Shown piece after piece: positions 12,726 through 25,669 of a stretch of DNA of 64,000 bases. Origin of the DNA: Azadirachta indica. Its lineage: Eukaryota; Streptophyta; Magnoliopsida; Sapindales; Meliaceae. The number at the start of each line of letters is the position of its first letter. The first letter of the stretch is position 1. The translations under genes and the position numbers were made by a program. The notes below the pieces were generated by a model, which had not been told where the DNA came from, did not search any database, and saw only the letters and a program-made list of their open reading frames with translations. The stretch lies in assembly GCA_022749755.1 (NCBI GenBank), contig CM040440.1, positions 7,303,269 through 7,367,268 of the forward strand, given 5' to 3'.

Positions 12726-13080
12726 TTAATTACCTGAACTTCTAATAGCAGAAGCTCTGGCATATTCCAAGCAATACCCAGGCTGCATATATTGATCAAT
12801 TATCTCCTCCACCACGCTATCCAAAATTAAAAAAAAAAAGGGAAAAATCAAAACCCCGGATATCAATCCAAGCTAACACGACAAAATTTATCGTGGACCT
12901 TCCAACTCAGGTGGAACAAAAACTTCTTCTGTAGAAAACGGACGGATAATTCTGACTTTCTAAAGGAAGATATTGAATGACTATCAATAATTTCAAAAAA
13001 AATATGTCTAACCTTAACTGATAAGCAGCCAATTCTATTGTTGAGAAACTGGCAGATGAGAAGCAATCATCAATTTCCAA
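12726..13080 (-). other. Two orphan coding-like exons
   Basis: Exon A (13080 down to 13013, 68 nt) follows a strong pyrimidine tract ending in TAG and ends in a GT donor. It reads LEIDDCFSSASFSTIELAAY in phase 0 and ends in phase 2. Exon B (12816 down to 12726, 91 nt) follows an acceptor after a T-rich tract. It completes the split codon and reads through VVEEIIDQYMQPGYCLEYAR to a TAA at 12728-12726. The matching phases and codon-like composition argue for true exons. No upstream exon ending in phase 0 was found: the neighbouring gene on the same strand stops at 13457 and does not splice in frame to exon A. It could be an alternative 3' end, a gene remnant, or a separate small gene. The family is not recognised. 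Confidence 0.4.
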
Positions 13081-13456
13081 CTACAAACAAAGGAAAGGAC
13101 ACTTAGGTCCAGGTTAAATGGCAGAGTCCGGTCTGGGCCTCATGGGGACCTCCCAGAAGAGAAGGGAAGAGAGGAACCAGATTAAATTGCCGCAAGATGA
13201 ACTCTAAATTTATCAAATACTTTTTTAATGTATCATATATTACATCTAGCCTGGTTCATAACAAATTATCTACACATTAACCATTCTGATTCTTTTTGCC
13301 TCCACTACATACATTTTTCATCCAGTCCCACGTATTTTATCAGGTATGTTGCACAAGGAATGTTACATTTACTGTAATTTTAAAATTGCAATACCCTGGT
13401 CCTCAGCAGGTTATACGTATAAAAAGTTTCTCCTAAAGAAGTCTGTAACCTAATAG

Positions 13457-16400
13457 TTATAAGCTGTGGAAAATCTTCAGGAGACCAAGCCTTTTTCCAT
13501 ACTGGATGGCCAACCAACCCATAACAGACAAGTACACCACAAGGAAACAAGCACGCTTGATGCAGATTGTATTAAAGACCCGAGCAAGCATCCATGATTT
13601 CATTTGTTGTAGAATTCTAGCAATGCTGATGGTGATCAAGGAAGTCAAGAAACCAGTAATAACACCAACTACTGTTTCCCACTTCCAATACTTGGACTTT
13701 CTCTTGCTAGCAAACCAAGATTGTAAGATTTTCATAGATCTGATGATATAAGAGCAACAGAAAATTGTATTAGAGAAAGAGAGCCAAACCACAAAACACA
13801 TGAACAAATGCTTTATATTTATATGCACTCATTCACCATCAAAGGAGCACATAAAGACATCAAAATGCTCAGATGGTCAGAAAGCATTCGACATTTTTAA
13901 CAAGATAACATGTTTCTTTTCTGCTTTCCATCCTATCAACTATACTGCACAGAAAACTTTTTCCAGCAGAACCCAGCCAGTGGGGAGGATTTTGTTGCTA
14001 GTCTACATTTATCAGCTAAGACTCTAGGTCAGGAAATGGAATTTTAATTTCTTGTTAAGCATAAATGAAAAAGAAGTTGACAAATTTCCAGACCTTTCAG
14101 CTTTGGTGCATGATGTAACTGTTGATAGTATGACAGCAAATAGAACGGTTCCAAGGCATGACCATTTGAGTACTTTTTCTTATGAGTCATATTTTTCTAG
14201 GTTGATGGATTGATTCCATAATCATCTTCCTCAGTAGTCAAAATTTCATTTTCATCTCCCAAAAATATATTTGATCATGAATGTATATGCAGTTAAATAT
14301 TTGAATTTATGATTATAGATTACATTAATGATAATGCAATGATTAGTGTTTAAATGGATTTCACTATTTATTTGGGTTAACAGGAAACCAGGGGCACTGA
14401 TAAGGATCATCCTCTGTTGGAACTTCCACATCCCTGTCCTGCCACCTCTATAGTAAGGAAGAACTGTGGAGGCAGGTTAAGATAAAGGACTACAACCGGG
14501 AGGGGAGACACACTCCTCTGCCATCCTAGGTGAGTGATGAAAAACTTGTCTTGCATAGTTTTCCTTGAAAAAACATTAAAGATAGGAAAAACTTTTATAG
14601 GACCACAGTCATCCTAGGTATGTAGTAAAACCTTGTCTTGTTTATTTCCTCAACAAAACATTAAAGGTAGGACCACATTCATTTGTGTAAATTGAGAGTA
14701 TGTTCCAGATTTTTCCTTTGTTTCTTTAAACAAAAGGTTCTTCAGAAAATAGTTAGGGACTATTCTCATGCTAAGATGACACAATTATTACACTGTTGAG
14801 AACCAATCAGATGAATAATAAATTGACAATACATTTATTACTACAAATATTTCTGTGCATTTTTTCCCTACGTGTTTACTAGTGAGAGGGAGAGGAGGAG
14901 AGGTGAAGGGATGGCTCAACTAGTGAATACAGAGTCACATACATTCTTAAGCAAAGAAACTAATCGAGAGAAATAAGATAGCAACCATGGCTATTACGAA
15001 GCAAATAAAAATAAAAATAAAAATAAAAATAAAAATCATAAGTACATGAAAACGAACAGCAACAAAATATCAAGTGTATAATCAACTTACAGAATGAAGT
15101 ATCTTCTAATCATCTCAACTGTAGATGGATCTTTCGCCTGGCAACTGAAAAAGCCATCACGATATAAGCTCACCTTGGAAATGCCAAGTGTATACCAGCA
15201 ATCATAAGTTTCATTTACCTAAAAAGAAAAGGAGGAAATAATTAGAAAATCTTATATAAGCACTCATTTGTTTCAAAAAAGAAAGAAGAAAAAAATAAAA
15301 GATACATAAAACTATGACTAAATTAGAAATTTATTTATCAAACTTCACTTTTAATAACCATGGAAGTCCAATTCTAAACTGGATAAAGAAATAATACTAG
15401 AACCTTCACAGCCCTTACTTTGAACTTATCTTTGGTCAACCATGCAGTACCAAAATTAGGCCGACAATTTAGAGGAAGGGCTTCATTTGGAGCCTCTGCC
15501 AATGCAAGTCGTGTTTGACCCAGAGAATGATCTACATATTCCACCTAAAATTGTAAAAAGTGAGTGAAATTAAGCAAGCAAAAAAAAATTGCCGATTCCA
15601 ATCCTTATTCCCATACAAACATGAATGTACGGGTACAGGTGTGTGTACATGTATGCATACATCTGCAAACTAAACTTGCGAAAGTACTGTAAATTGCATG
15701 TTGTGTTTAAAAATAAGACACAGCAGACATCCAACTTTTGACTCATATAATTCTATAGAGAATCAAATATCAGTAGAAAACCACCAAGTGTTAGTGTACC
15801 TCAATGGTGCATGAGAGGAATCAAAGAAACAATTTATATATAAGCGCACTCATATATATTCTAAACGAAGTTTCAATTACTAAAGAAATTCCACAACGTA
15901 AAGTAAATAAAAGAAATCAATGCGCAAAATTTCCTCACATTGGTTCGATTCAGAGTAGTTGAGTATTTGAATAAGCTGATATAACATATAAGCAACCAAA
16001 TGCAGAAAATGACCAAAATCAAAAACCCTAGCATTTACCTTGAACACAGAAGCCCAGTAGTAATCATAACGACAACGAAATTTACTTCCTTCAAATGGAT
16101 AAAAAACACGCTTCGCCTTGTAATTCAAAACACCGAGTTCACACACCTTCGACGACCTTATATCAACACCTGCAAAATTTTTTTTTCCAAAAAGATGAGA
16201 ATTAAATAGGGAAAAAACATAAGTAGAAGATACAAAATTAAGAAGCTTACTGCTGGACACTATCTTGCATTGTGAAGGAACAAAAATGGAGCTCGAAACT
16301 GATAATTCCCCGAACAAAATTGCTATGATTCCGATAAAAAATGATAAGAAAAAGAAAGTAAGGATTGGGACAAAGAGGGTTAAGATCAATCGCATAACCA

Positions 16401-16464
16401 AATAACGAAAACCCTTTTTGCTTCTCCCACTGCAAGGCATTTTCCCGGAATCCATCGGTATCAT
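13457..16464 (-). CDS. Conserved plant membrane protein of unknown function
   Basis: Five exons in consistent phase: 16464-16251, 16169-16039, 15544-15419, 15218-15091 and 13739-13457, giving 293 residues. One strong N-terminal membrane segment (about 22-52) follows a short basic stretch. It is followed by about 150 hydrophilic residues with several cysteines (QCK, KVC, FRCRYDYYW, LNCRP, YDCWYT, FSCQAKD). Two further membrane segments lie near the C-terminus (about 220-245 and 270-288). The Cys spacing suggests a lumenal or extracellular disulphide-bonded domain, which is inference. I believe close homologues exist across plants but cannot attach a function. A second in-frame Met at residue 4 is an alternative start. 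Intron 4 (1.35 kb) holds an 88-bp tandem duplication. Confidence 0.85.
14522..14682. repeat. Tandem duplication, period 88 bp
   Basis: CATCCTAGGT recurs at 14522 and 14610, and the sequence after it (CTTGTCTTG, AACATTAAAG, TAGGACCAC) is shared with small gaps. It lies in intron 4 of the membrane protein gene. Confidence 0.7.
15003..15036. repeat. (AAATA)n microsatellite
   Basis: Six to seven tandem AAATA units in intron 4 of the membrane protein gene, about 55 bp downstream of the exon 4 donor in transcript order. Confidence 0.9.
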
Positions 16465-17600
16465 CGTTAATTCAATGAAATTTACGGAGTCTTTGCGTTA
16501 GAACCATTTATCCGGTGATCGGCAAGAGGGAAGATACTATTTTAGAGGGAACGGAGCGTGGGACTGTGATCACGAGTAAAAGGGTCAACTTTCGTATGCT
16601 GACCGTCAGTCAGCATTTTGTCTTGATGAGTTTCTCGTCACGTGGCAATGCGTTAACCGTTTGATTCGAATCTTCTTAATTTCAATCTAACGGCCCAGTT
16701 TATAAGAGGGGTAAAAAGGTCGATTAAAAAATATTTTAATGCAATGAAAATGTCAAAAATATGATAAAAATTATATATTAGCACATTTTTCATATTAATT
16801 GTTAATTATTTTTAAATTTTTTTATTTTTAACTTTTTCCTATGTTCATTTCTATGTAATAAATTTTCATTATGATGTAAATATATCATAATTTCAAAGCT
16901 AATCACTAATAACCTAGTATAAGCATTTACCTTTTTTTTTTTTTAAAGAAAATCGAATCTATGTAGCAGTGTTAGGACAGATTTAGGGGTTTTAGTTTTC
17001 ACAATAACTCTAAAATAAGGATAAATTGTATTTAAATTGGACATAAGCTTTTGCCGGCAGTTTTAATATTAAAATTGTAACGAAGAGGGTTTCCAATTTG
17101 TAGTGCGCAGAGTGACGTTAAGATAGGATTTAAAAGTTTGAGTTCTTTCTTATAATAACCCTTAAAATAGGGAGAGTGGGGAAATTACACCTATCTTGAT
17201 TTCGAACTTTCCGAAAATATTCCACAATAATATATTATATTGTATATGTAATTCTATAATATTAAATATATATATATATATATTATGACTCTGTGATTTA
17301 ACACGTGAAACGAATCAGTTGCAGTGCACGCAAAGTGGTGATCCATCGAAGCATGCATTACAAAATCCCGAAGAAGAAATAAAGAGAAGTTTTATTAAAT
17401 ACTTTTTAAATAATATTTCTATATTCGTCAAATGCTTTGCTCTTACGTTACTTTCTACTCTCCCTAAAACCTGCAATTTTATGATGCATGCAACTTATTG
17501 CGGCTGCCAGCCAAAACCAAATAATAAAAATTATAAATATATATCAAAACCAAATAATAAAAATTATAAATATATATATATATATATGTAATTTCCTTCA
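16465..17600. other. Intergenic, AT-rich, no gene seen
   Basis: The first part should contain the promoter of the minus-strand membrane protein gene. The rest is AT-rich with a 33-bp tandem duplication at 17512-17577. Confidence 0.5.
17512..17577. repeat. 33-bp tandem duplication
   Basis: CAAAACCAAATAATAAAAAT and its continuation occur twice head to tail (17512 and 17545), running into an AT dinucleotide tract. Confidence 0.85.
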
Positions 17601-17614
17601 CCGATATTTACTGA

Positions 17615-17959
17615 TTGCTAGCCGGTAGTTATTCTTTGTGGTTAACGTGGTGCCGCGAGCAAGGGAAAACAGATGACGGTTCGGATCTAAGCCTGCATCT
17701 ACCGCCGGAAGTTTCCACCGGCCAAGAAATAAGCGTGAATGAAAAAGCCTACGACTGTACCAGCATTCCTTCAAAGTCGTCGGTAGAGCAATCGGAGCAA
17801 GATTCTGTCAATGATGAGGTACTTACGCATGAAATCGTCTTAAGAAATCTCTTTTTCCTTTTTGATGAATATTCTTTCTCTTTAATTCAATCTCAACAGG
17901 TTTTAGCAACCGTTCGATTTAAATATTCGACGGCAAACTGCTTCATACAATATATCTGA
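17615..17959 (+). pseudogene. Orphan coding-like segment, possible gene fragment
   Basis: An open frame of 114 codons sits on a short patch of raised GC within AT-rich DNA. It includes SDLSLHLPPEVSTGQE and a Ser/Glu-rich stretch, then a good donor (GAG|GTACTT) near 17819 and an acceptor (CAACAG) near 17900. The frame also stays open without splicing. The SDLSLH-type motif recalls KANADI/GARP-family N-termini, but no MYB-type DNA-binding domain follows. I would not assign a function. It may be a relic of a transcription-factor gene or a young orphan ORF. Confidence 0.25.
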
Positions 17960-20900
17960 ATGAGTAAATAATTTTCTGCTACAGTTTTTTTGTTCAAAAA
18001 ATTGAGTGCTGACTATTAAAAAATATTAAATAATTAAAATAATTATGTGTTAAATATTATAAAAATTTATTAAATGACTAATTTAGTCAACACATATTAA
18101 TGGAATCATAATCTTACTTTTTTATATGTTTACTTTTTTAATCTATTCACTTTTTATTTTTAAACTACTAACCTTTAGTATGACAAATTACAATATGATA
18201 TAATTGAGGGGGTAAATAATTACCTACGTTATCGTTTTTGTTAGTTTTGCGTGAATAATTAATTAATATTATAAAAATAAGAGAAAATTTTGCGGTGAAA
18301 ACTTGTTGTTTCTATTTTTTTTTTAATATTTGTTATTTTGACCTTTTTTTTAATATTATATATATAATTATTAATATTAAATTAGAGATTTTAAGTGAGT
18401 CTCGATGAAATTGCATATGATATTATCTTAATATTTTCACTTAAATTAGGTGATATCCTACCTCATGTGTGTGGAGCTGAATTTACCTATATTCTAATAC
18501 GATAAATTCACTAACTACACTTTAATACAATAAATCTTATATGCAATTGAAAATATTTTTTAATAAAAAATTATCTTATTAGTTTTCTCTACACTCTAAT
18601 ACAGTTGGTCTTATATGTAATAAATAATATTTTTTATAAATAAAAAATTACAAACAGAAAGTTATCTTATTAACTAAAGTCAATAAATTCGAATGGAGTC
18701 CAGCTTTTTAACCAGTGGCAATATTTGTTGTTTATACCTCATATACCTCAAATACAATAAAGTTGTTCAAAACCTTCAGATGTGCGAATGTGAGATTACA
18801 TCAAAGAAGAAAAGTGAATGTCGGTGCTTTTTGCCTGGAACTCCATAAAATACACTTGCAAGCACTCCTCAAAGAAAACGACGTGGCCACGAGTAACACG
18901 ACGAAACAGCGTGCCATCTCTTTTGGTTAATCTTATCCCTCGCCTCGATATATATACATATATATATATATATATAAATATTAAGATTACACATATTCTT
19001 TTCTTTTATTTTTATTAGCTAACATTTAAAGCCATTACTTTTTTTTTTTATTTATTACATATAACATTTAATTGATAAATGTGAGAACTAATTTGCAGCC
19101 TCTATGGTTTTATTTGTTCATTTTTTTTAATTTTTGTAATCTCATAAGTCAAAATGTGTTTTATAAATGAATAAAAATCATTTTAAAATAATTTAGCTCA
19201 TTTTTATAAGTTTTTATAATTTATTAAAGTTCACAACACAAATTTATATACCAGTTTTGCCAACTAAAAATCTCATAATCCAGATTGGAGGGTGGTATTC
19301 TCATTTTACTAAATAAAGAAGAGTTTAAAATCTAAAAAACGGCACTGTTACCAGAATAGTCTTCATAATTAATGTTAAAAAATTATTATAATATTTATAA
19401 TAGTTATTCTTCGTGCAAGAAAACGTTATAATATTGTTAAAAAAAAAATACTAAGATGTTGCACATCACCCAAGTTGTTAAGTATAAAATTATATGTTAT
19501 ATCACGTGTTCAAAATTATTCATTCAAATCATATTTGCATATCGAATATTGCAATTTGCAATTCACAAAGAATATGTTCTTTGAAATTTTTAAAAGGATA
19601 TTCATTTAAGTTCATAATTCTCTTATAACTTAAAACTTATTCATCACATCAATTATTAGGATTGAAGTTACCAAAGAGTCTCCCTGTTAGCCTTAGTAAA
19701 AAGTTTTTAATTAATTCCTATATATGAAATATTTATATTTTATGCTTGTAAAATAGAACTTTTTATATTTTAATTTATTCTACTTTTCCTTTTTGAATAT
19801 TTCTTCTAGCTTTGCAAAGAGATTATTTTATTCATTTAAATTATAATTTTTTTTTTAAATTGACTCGCATACTTTACTTTTTCATCATTTTGACATCCCC
19901 AACTTTCTATTTTTGGTCACAAGCAACAACAAATATTTTCATAAAAATGTTTAAAAATTTGATAGATATCCCAAAAGTTTAAGAAATAACGGATATTCAT
20001 ACAAATTTTTTGACTTTTATTTTTATTAATTAACTTATTTGATTATTATTATTTATATCCCTAAATTTTTTGTAAAATAACAATCTGATTAAAATTAATA
20101 AATTAAAATTTTTAATGTATATTTTTTTAATTATAACAATTTAGTTCATATTTTTTACAATATACTAAAGATTAAAATTTTAAAATTGAAAATTTCTTTT
20201 TAATTTGTTATTTTGATAAACAATTTAAAAAAATGATTTCTTCAAGAAAATTCAAACAGTGAATTGAATCAAACCTATATACTAAAATATTTAATTAATA
20301 AAAATTTTATTTTATTGATTTCAATTCAATTATTATTTTATAAAATTTTAAGAATCCAAATAATAATAATCTAATAGTTTAACTCGTAAAAGTCAAGTGA
20401 ATATTATATCTATTTTTCCCAACTTCAAGTATTTATTTTTTTCTTAATTTTAAGAGATATCTATCATTTTCTTAAACTTTAGGAATATTATTAATATCTC
20501 ATATTTTTATTCAAACACATACTTTTTCTTAATTATAAGAAAAATAGAGAAATATTGATTGAAAAAATCATATCAGGTCAAACAATTAAAGACATAAAAA
20601 TGCAAAAAAATCAAATAAAACGAAATTAAGCTACTCATTTATATTGGCTTAAAAACATTCGGTAGCCTAAAATGTGAATATTCTTTTCAATATTACTAAA
20701 ATGTGAATATTTGAAGTTATATTTTTTTTAAACTCAAAAGAATATACTCCTTGGTTTTTTGATGAACTTAAAAGAATCTACGCCTTAGTTAATTAACTAT
20801 TAGTTATGATTTCAAAATGACCAAAACAGCCCTCAGCCGTTAAAAGGTTCTTTGTCGGCGTAGGAGAGTGACAGGAGGACTTATTTGATAAAAATGATAC

Positions 20901-21180
20901 ACTTATGAAATTCGTTAGTATTTCAGTAAATCTCAAAACCTAAGATGTAATTATTTATTAGTTCTGAAAACTAATCGAATCCGAGTGTTTTGGAATTGGT
21001 TCAAAGGCCGGAGACAGACGATATTATACATTCTCTCAGTTAAATTGTTAACGGCGTTAATTTGTTCGAACAATTTTTGCTTCAGAATGTTTGCAGCCAC
21101 GTCACTACTTTTGACAGCTTGGTCCTTTTATAGTAAAATACTAAAAAAGATAAAATAAAATGCAAGCGTCTTTGCTCATA
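17960..21180. other. Long AT-rich intergenic region
   Basis: No gene is supported. A patch at 18770-18935 is less AT-rich but has no convincing frame. An AT dinucleotide tract lies at 18949-18979. From about 19.0 to 20.8 kb the sequence is low-complexity AT. Confidence 0.5.
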
Positions 21181-21198
21181 TTCTGCGCTGGTTAGTTG

Positions 21199-21282
21199 AA
21201 GGAATGCCAGTTAGCTAGCTTCGCTTGACTTGGCTCTTCTAACATGGCGGAGCTTCCTTAGCTCTACCACCTGGCATTCCTT
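21199..21282 (+). promoter_or_regulatory. Hairpin with 5-codon uORF in the probable leader of the polyamine transporter
   Basis: AAGGAATGCCAG at 21199-21210 and its exact reverse complement at 21271-21282 form a 12-bp perfect stem. The loop encloses ATG GCG GAG CTT CCT TAG (21244-21261, peptide MAELP). The leader is probably interrupted by an intron ending at the TAG acceptor at 21838-21840. That this region is transcribed leader is inferred from position. Confidence 0.45.
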
Positions 21283-21851
21283 TTAATGGTTCGTCTATCT
21301 CTCTTACTCGATCCTTTACCTTTTTTTTTAATTTTTTTTTCGCCCTGATTCAAATTCAAGTAAAGTTTTTGGAATTACCTAATTGATCTCTTCTGCTTCT
21401 GGGTCTTTCAGATCTCTGTAAAATCTCGCTTTTGATTCCATTAAGGTTTATGGAATTTGCTATTTGATGTCTATATGGACCGAACCCTTTTGTTTTCTGG
21501 AGTGTTTGGTTTAATTTGGAAATTTAGTTAATGTGTATATTTCGTGTTTTCTGAGAAAAACCACTTTCCTTTTTATAAAAAAAGAGAGGACAAAATTTTG
21601 TTTATTTTGTCAGTTTTTTCCGGTGGAAAAATGCTCATTTCATTTCCAATTTGTATAACCTTCTATTTATTTCCAGGATTGGTTGATACTTGCGCTTACT
21701 TAATAATTATGTTTTACTGCTTCCTGTAAAGATATTGCAAGAAGCAACGTTTAATGCCCGATAATTTTTTTTTTTACTAAGAGACAAATTATTACAGTCT
21801 TTTTATTGATTGAAAAACTCAATTGCTATTATTCTGATAGCCTGGCGCTGG

Positions 21852-23318
21852 ATGCAGAATTTGAGGAACACTGGGAATAGGCAAGCTTCGGTCGCAATGG
21901 GACAGTCAGATGGTGTTGAATATGTTAACATTAATGAAGTGCCGCCTTCTCCTAGGTTACATACCTCTAAAAAAGTATCAATTTTACCACTTATTTTCCT
22001 AATTTTCTATGAGGTTTCTGGGGGTCCATTTGGCGTCGAGGACAGTGTAAAAGCAGCTGGTCCCCTTTTAGCACTACTCGGCTTCTTGGTCTTTCCGCTC
22101 ATATGGAGCGTTCCGGAAGCATTAATTACTGCCGAGATGGGCACCATGTTCCCGGAAAATGGTGGTTATGTTGTTTGGGTTTCATCTGCCTTAGGGGACT
22201 ATTGGGGGTTTCAGCAAGGTTGGATGAAATGGCTAAGTGGCGTTATTGATAATGCTTTATACCCAGTTATGTTTCTTGATTACTTGAGGTCCGGTATCCC
22301 AGCCTTGGGTGGTGGTTTATTTAGAGCTGTTGCGGCCTTAGGTTTGACTGTTGTTCTTACTTACATGAACTATAGGGGTCTGACCATTGTGGGATGGGTT
22401 GCTGTCCTTTTAGGGGTTTTCTCGCTCCTACCTTTTTTGGTTATGGGACTTGTGGCCATCCCACAGTTAGAGCCTTCAAGATGGTTTGTGGTGAATTTGC
22501 ATAACATTGATTGGAATTTGTACTTGAACACTCTGTTTTGGAATCTCAACTATTGGGACTCAATAAGTACACTAGCTGGAGAGGTGGATGACCCAAAGAA
22601 GACTCTTCCAAAGGCTTTGTTCTATGCTTTGATCTTGGTTGTTCTAGGGTATTTCTTACCCTTACTTGTTGGTACTGGAGCTGTTCCACTTCAGCGTGAC
22701 CTGTGGACTGATGGTTATTTTTCTGATATTGCTAAAATGCTTGGAGGAGTTTGGTTGAGATGGTGGATCCAGGGGGCTGCAGCACTGTCGAATATGGGCA
22801 TGTTTGTGGCTGAGATGAGCAGTGACTCTTTTCAACTTTTGGGGATGGCTGAGCGTGGAATGCTGCCTGAGTTTTTTGCTAAGAGATCTCGTTATGGAAC
22901 TCCTTTGATTGGAATCTTGTTCTCAGCATCTGGTGTGATTTTGCTGTCATGGCTGAGCTTTCAAGAGATTGTAGCTGCAGAAAACTTCCTATACTGTTTT
23001 GGAATGATTTTGGAATTCATAGCATTTGTTCGATTAAGGATGAAATGTCCGGCTGCATCTCGTCCTTACAAGATACCCACCGGCACAGTTGGAGCCATTA
23101 TTATGTGTATTCCTCCTACCATATTGATTTGTGTTGTCTTGGCCCTTTCGTCTTTCAAAGTTGCAGCTTTAAGCCTTATTGCTGTGGCTGTGGGCCTTGT
23201 AATGCAGCCGTGTCTCGTCTATGCTGAGAAAAAGAAACTGATGAAGTTCTCTACTAGTGCTGACCTCTCGGATATTCATGGCACTGAGCAGGAGAGTATT
23301 GAATCATTAATAGAGTAA
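21852..23318 (+). CDS. PUT: Polyamine uptake transporter, PUT/LAT family (APC superfamily)
   Basis: This is a single-exon CDS of 488 residues. The family moves polyamines (and paraquat) across plasma or internal membranes by proton-coupled uptake. Typical blocks are [20 protein letters not shown] in the first helix region, [88 protein letters not shown] and RPYKIPTGT. Hydrophobic segments fit about 12 helices, and length matches the family. I chose the ATG at 21852 because a TAG acceptor lies just upstream at 21838-21840. The frame also opens at 21810, but those 14 extra residues look like intron. The closest remembered relative is Arabidopsis PUT2 (At1g31830); the exact paralogue is not certain. 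Confidence 0.93.
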   Translation: MQNLRNTGNRQASVAMGQSDGVEYVNINEVPPSPRLHTSKKVSILPLIFLIFYEVSGGPFGVEDSVKAAGPLLALLGFLVFPLIWSVPEALITAEMGTMFPENGGYVVWVSSALGDYWGFQQGWMKWLSGVIDNALYPVMFLDYLRSGIPALGGGLFRAVAALGLTVVLTYMNYRGLTIVGWVAVLLGVFSLLPFLVMGLVAIPQLEPSRWFVVNLHNIDWNLYLNTLFWNLNYWDSISTLAGEVDDPKKTLPKALFYALILVVLGYFLPLLVGTGAVPLQRDLWTDGYFSDIAKMLGGVWLRWWIQGAAALSNMGMFVAEMSSDSFQLLGMAERGMLPEFFAKRSRYGTPLIGILFSASGVILLSWLSFQEIVAAENFLYCFGMILEFIAFVRLRMKCPAASRPYKIPTGTVGAIIMCIPPTILICVVLALSSFKVAALSLIAVAVGLVMQPCLVYAEKKKLMKFSTSADLSDIHGTEQESIESLIE

Positions 23319-25669
23319 CAAATCCAAGTTATGTTATGAGAGGACAAGACCCTAATCTGATGGTTAAGAGCAGCCGAAATTGAAACCTTGTCCCCATATT
23401 CTCAATCACAGAACATCCATTAGGGGCAACAACTATCCTGTGGTTTCTTATTATATAATTGTGAATTTTAGTAATAAGTGGCCAAAAGCTGTTCATCACC
23501 TTTGTTTTTAGAGTGATCATAGATGGAATGTTAGTTTAGCATTTAGAAATAAGCAATTAGATTTCAGTAGATTGTAGTTCAGTGTGCAACAAGGTATTTT
23601 AAATTTTATGAGTAGCAAAAACTCTTACATGTGAAATTGTAGGTCCAGTAATTGCTGCTGCATGCACACTCCCGTGAGAAAGAATTCGTGGTTTAATATT
23701 GAAGTTTTATAACTTATGGTATTATCTTCATTTAAAGATAGTTCATTGGGGACAATGATTCATGCAGATTCTCATAAGTGGAGTTGAAGTTCTCTTCATG
23801 AACAGATGAAAAGGACTGCATAAGCCGATATCTTGTTACATCTGCTGCAACTTTCATACTTCGACATTTACCATGAATCTAGTTAAAGCAAAGTTTATAA
23901 ATAATTTTCACAATTCTATTGTAATTTAAAGAAAAAAAAACACAGAGAAAAGTTTAGGGGTTGGTTTAAAATACAGCCGCTGCATGCGTTGAACTGGAGA
24001 TGATGGAATGGCAATATTTGGAGAAAAATATCAAAACAATTAAAAAGCATAGCATCAGTTAACAGTAGGGAAGCCAAAAGGGAATCAGGTCTCTTGCTGG
24101 GTTTGTGTCATAATGTGGAATACAATAAAAGAGAACATGCTAATACCAAGTAATGTGAGATCTTTTGTCTTTCCCGAATATATGCATTCCTCTTTAACTA
24201 CTTTCCTGTTCAAAAAGAAGCCAACATTTATTCGTATATCGATCTACTTAGAACATGAGATGAGAAAAAGGAAAACTACAACTCCATTCTGAAGCCACCT
24301 TCAGAGTTTGCACTTGCAGAGAAAGGAGATTCGGGGTGTATATGTTAAGTCTCTCGGCATGTGAAAGCATCATATACTCCTTTTTATTTAATTAATTACT
24401 TCTATTTCCAGGCCAAAATTAGATCCTTTTTTTTAATTTGCTTACGCGGTCTTCTGTCTACTCTGTATTATAACGCTAGCAGCTGCTTCTAATAAATATC
24501 TACTTGTTTTGTAATAATTCTTCGCACCCATTTACAAGTTTACCTTATTCATAATCTTAATGATCGCACCATTTGAAGGTCTACTACAAAATTATTTAGC
24601 TTTGAAAATAGGGTATGACACGATAAAATCTTTTCAGGGGTATATATTTTCCATGACTTGGAGAAATTTATTTATTTATTTAATAAAAATGATGCATAAA
24701 TTGAACATCCAAATAGCACATCTAAGCCATAATTTGTTCCCTCGATTCAAATTTGATTGGCGTTAGAGAAAATTCACTTATCAATTAAAAAAGATTGACA
24801 AACAAGAAACCTACGAGTGTTTTCCGAAGCGAATAAAATGCTCTTTTTCTTTATCAGAAAAAAATTAGTGAGTTGCATCTTAAAAATAACAAATTTCTGC
24901 TGTTGCTTAACGAAAGCAGTAACGTAAGAGTAAGATGTAAAAAATATGAAATTGCTTTTTAAAAAAAAAAAACACCAATAAAATTACCAACTAAACGTGG
25001 GGTGCATTTTTTTGTCAATTTTTTCCAGATTTATAATGTAAATTTCAAACAAATAACGAGAAAATGTTTGTAAATTTGGGTTTTGAATCCACTGACGTTA
25101 TGATTGGAGAAGGATTTGGTTTGTACTTCTGTTACAAAACATTAAAATAAAATAGGAAATGTAAACAAGGGAATGGTAACAATATTTATTTAATTTTATA
25201 TTAGATATTATTAAATAACCAAATATTTTACAAGTATTTAATATTTTTTGTCAGGTGGGAATAGAGCCAATCCAAATAACGCGGGTGTAACGTAAGGTGA
25301 CGCAAGCGGTAAGTATAACTGTACCGGTCCAGCAAGTGAAAGGAGCTTTCTGGCTTTTGGTTTTGGTCAACTAAGGTCAAAAATTCTCTGCTGTCCTCTA
25401 AATATTCTCTTACCCGACAGACGAAACAGCTTCGTTTATGATATCAATTGTCACTTTCCCTCGCTGTCACTGTTTCACACTACCATTATCTTTTTCTTTC
25501 TCTCTCCCTTTCTCCGAAGAGCTGGCGTTCCTGTAATAATTCTTCGGATTCTCTGCTACCCGATTTCAACGCTTTCGGTCGATCATTTTCTTCTTTTTCA
25601 ATTAACTGAGCCGTCGCTGTCTGAATCGCACATGAAGAAACTGTGGTGAGGTGATTGATTCATCTTTTA
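23319..25669. other. Intergenic between transporter and SH3 protein gene
   Basis: It holds the transporter 3' UTR, AT-rich spacer, and the promoter and leader of the next gene. The leader has a CT-rich tract around 25490-25520. A short uORF, ATG AAG AAA CTG TGG TGA, sits at 25632-25649, 20 bases before the main ATG. Confidence 0.5.

Noticed and set aside
13100..13456. Upstream exon for the orphan exons
   Set aside because: I read the minus strand between 13081 and 13456 and found no exon ending in phase 0 with an acceptable donor.
15003..15036. Possible CRISPR-like or short regular repeat array
   Set aside because: It is a simple AAATA microsatellite; nothing in this plant nuclear window resembles a CRISPR array or bacterial operon.
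21810..21851. Earlier ATG for the polyamine transporter
   Set aside because: The 14 extra residues look like intron and a TAG acceptor separates them from the chosen ATG at 21852.
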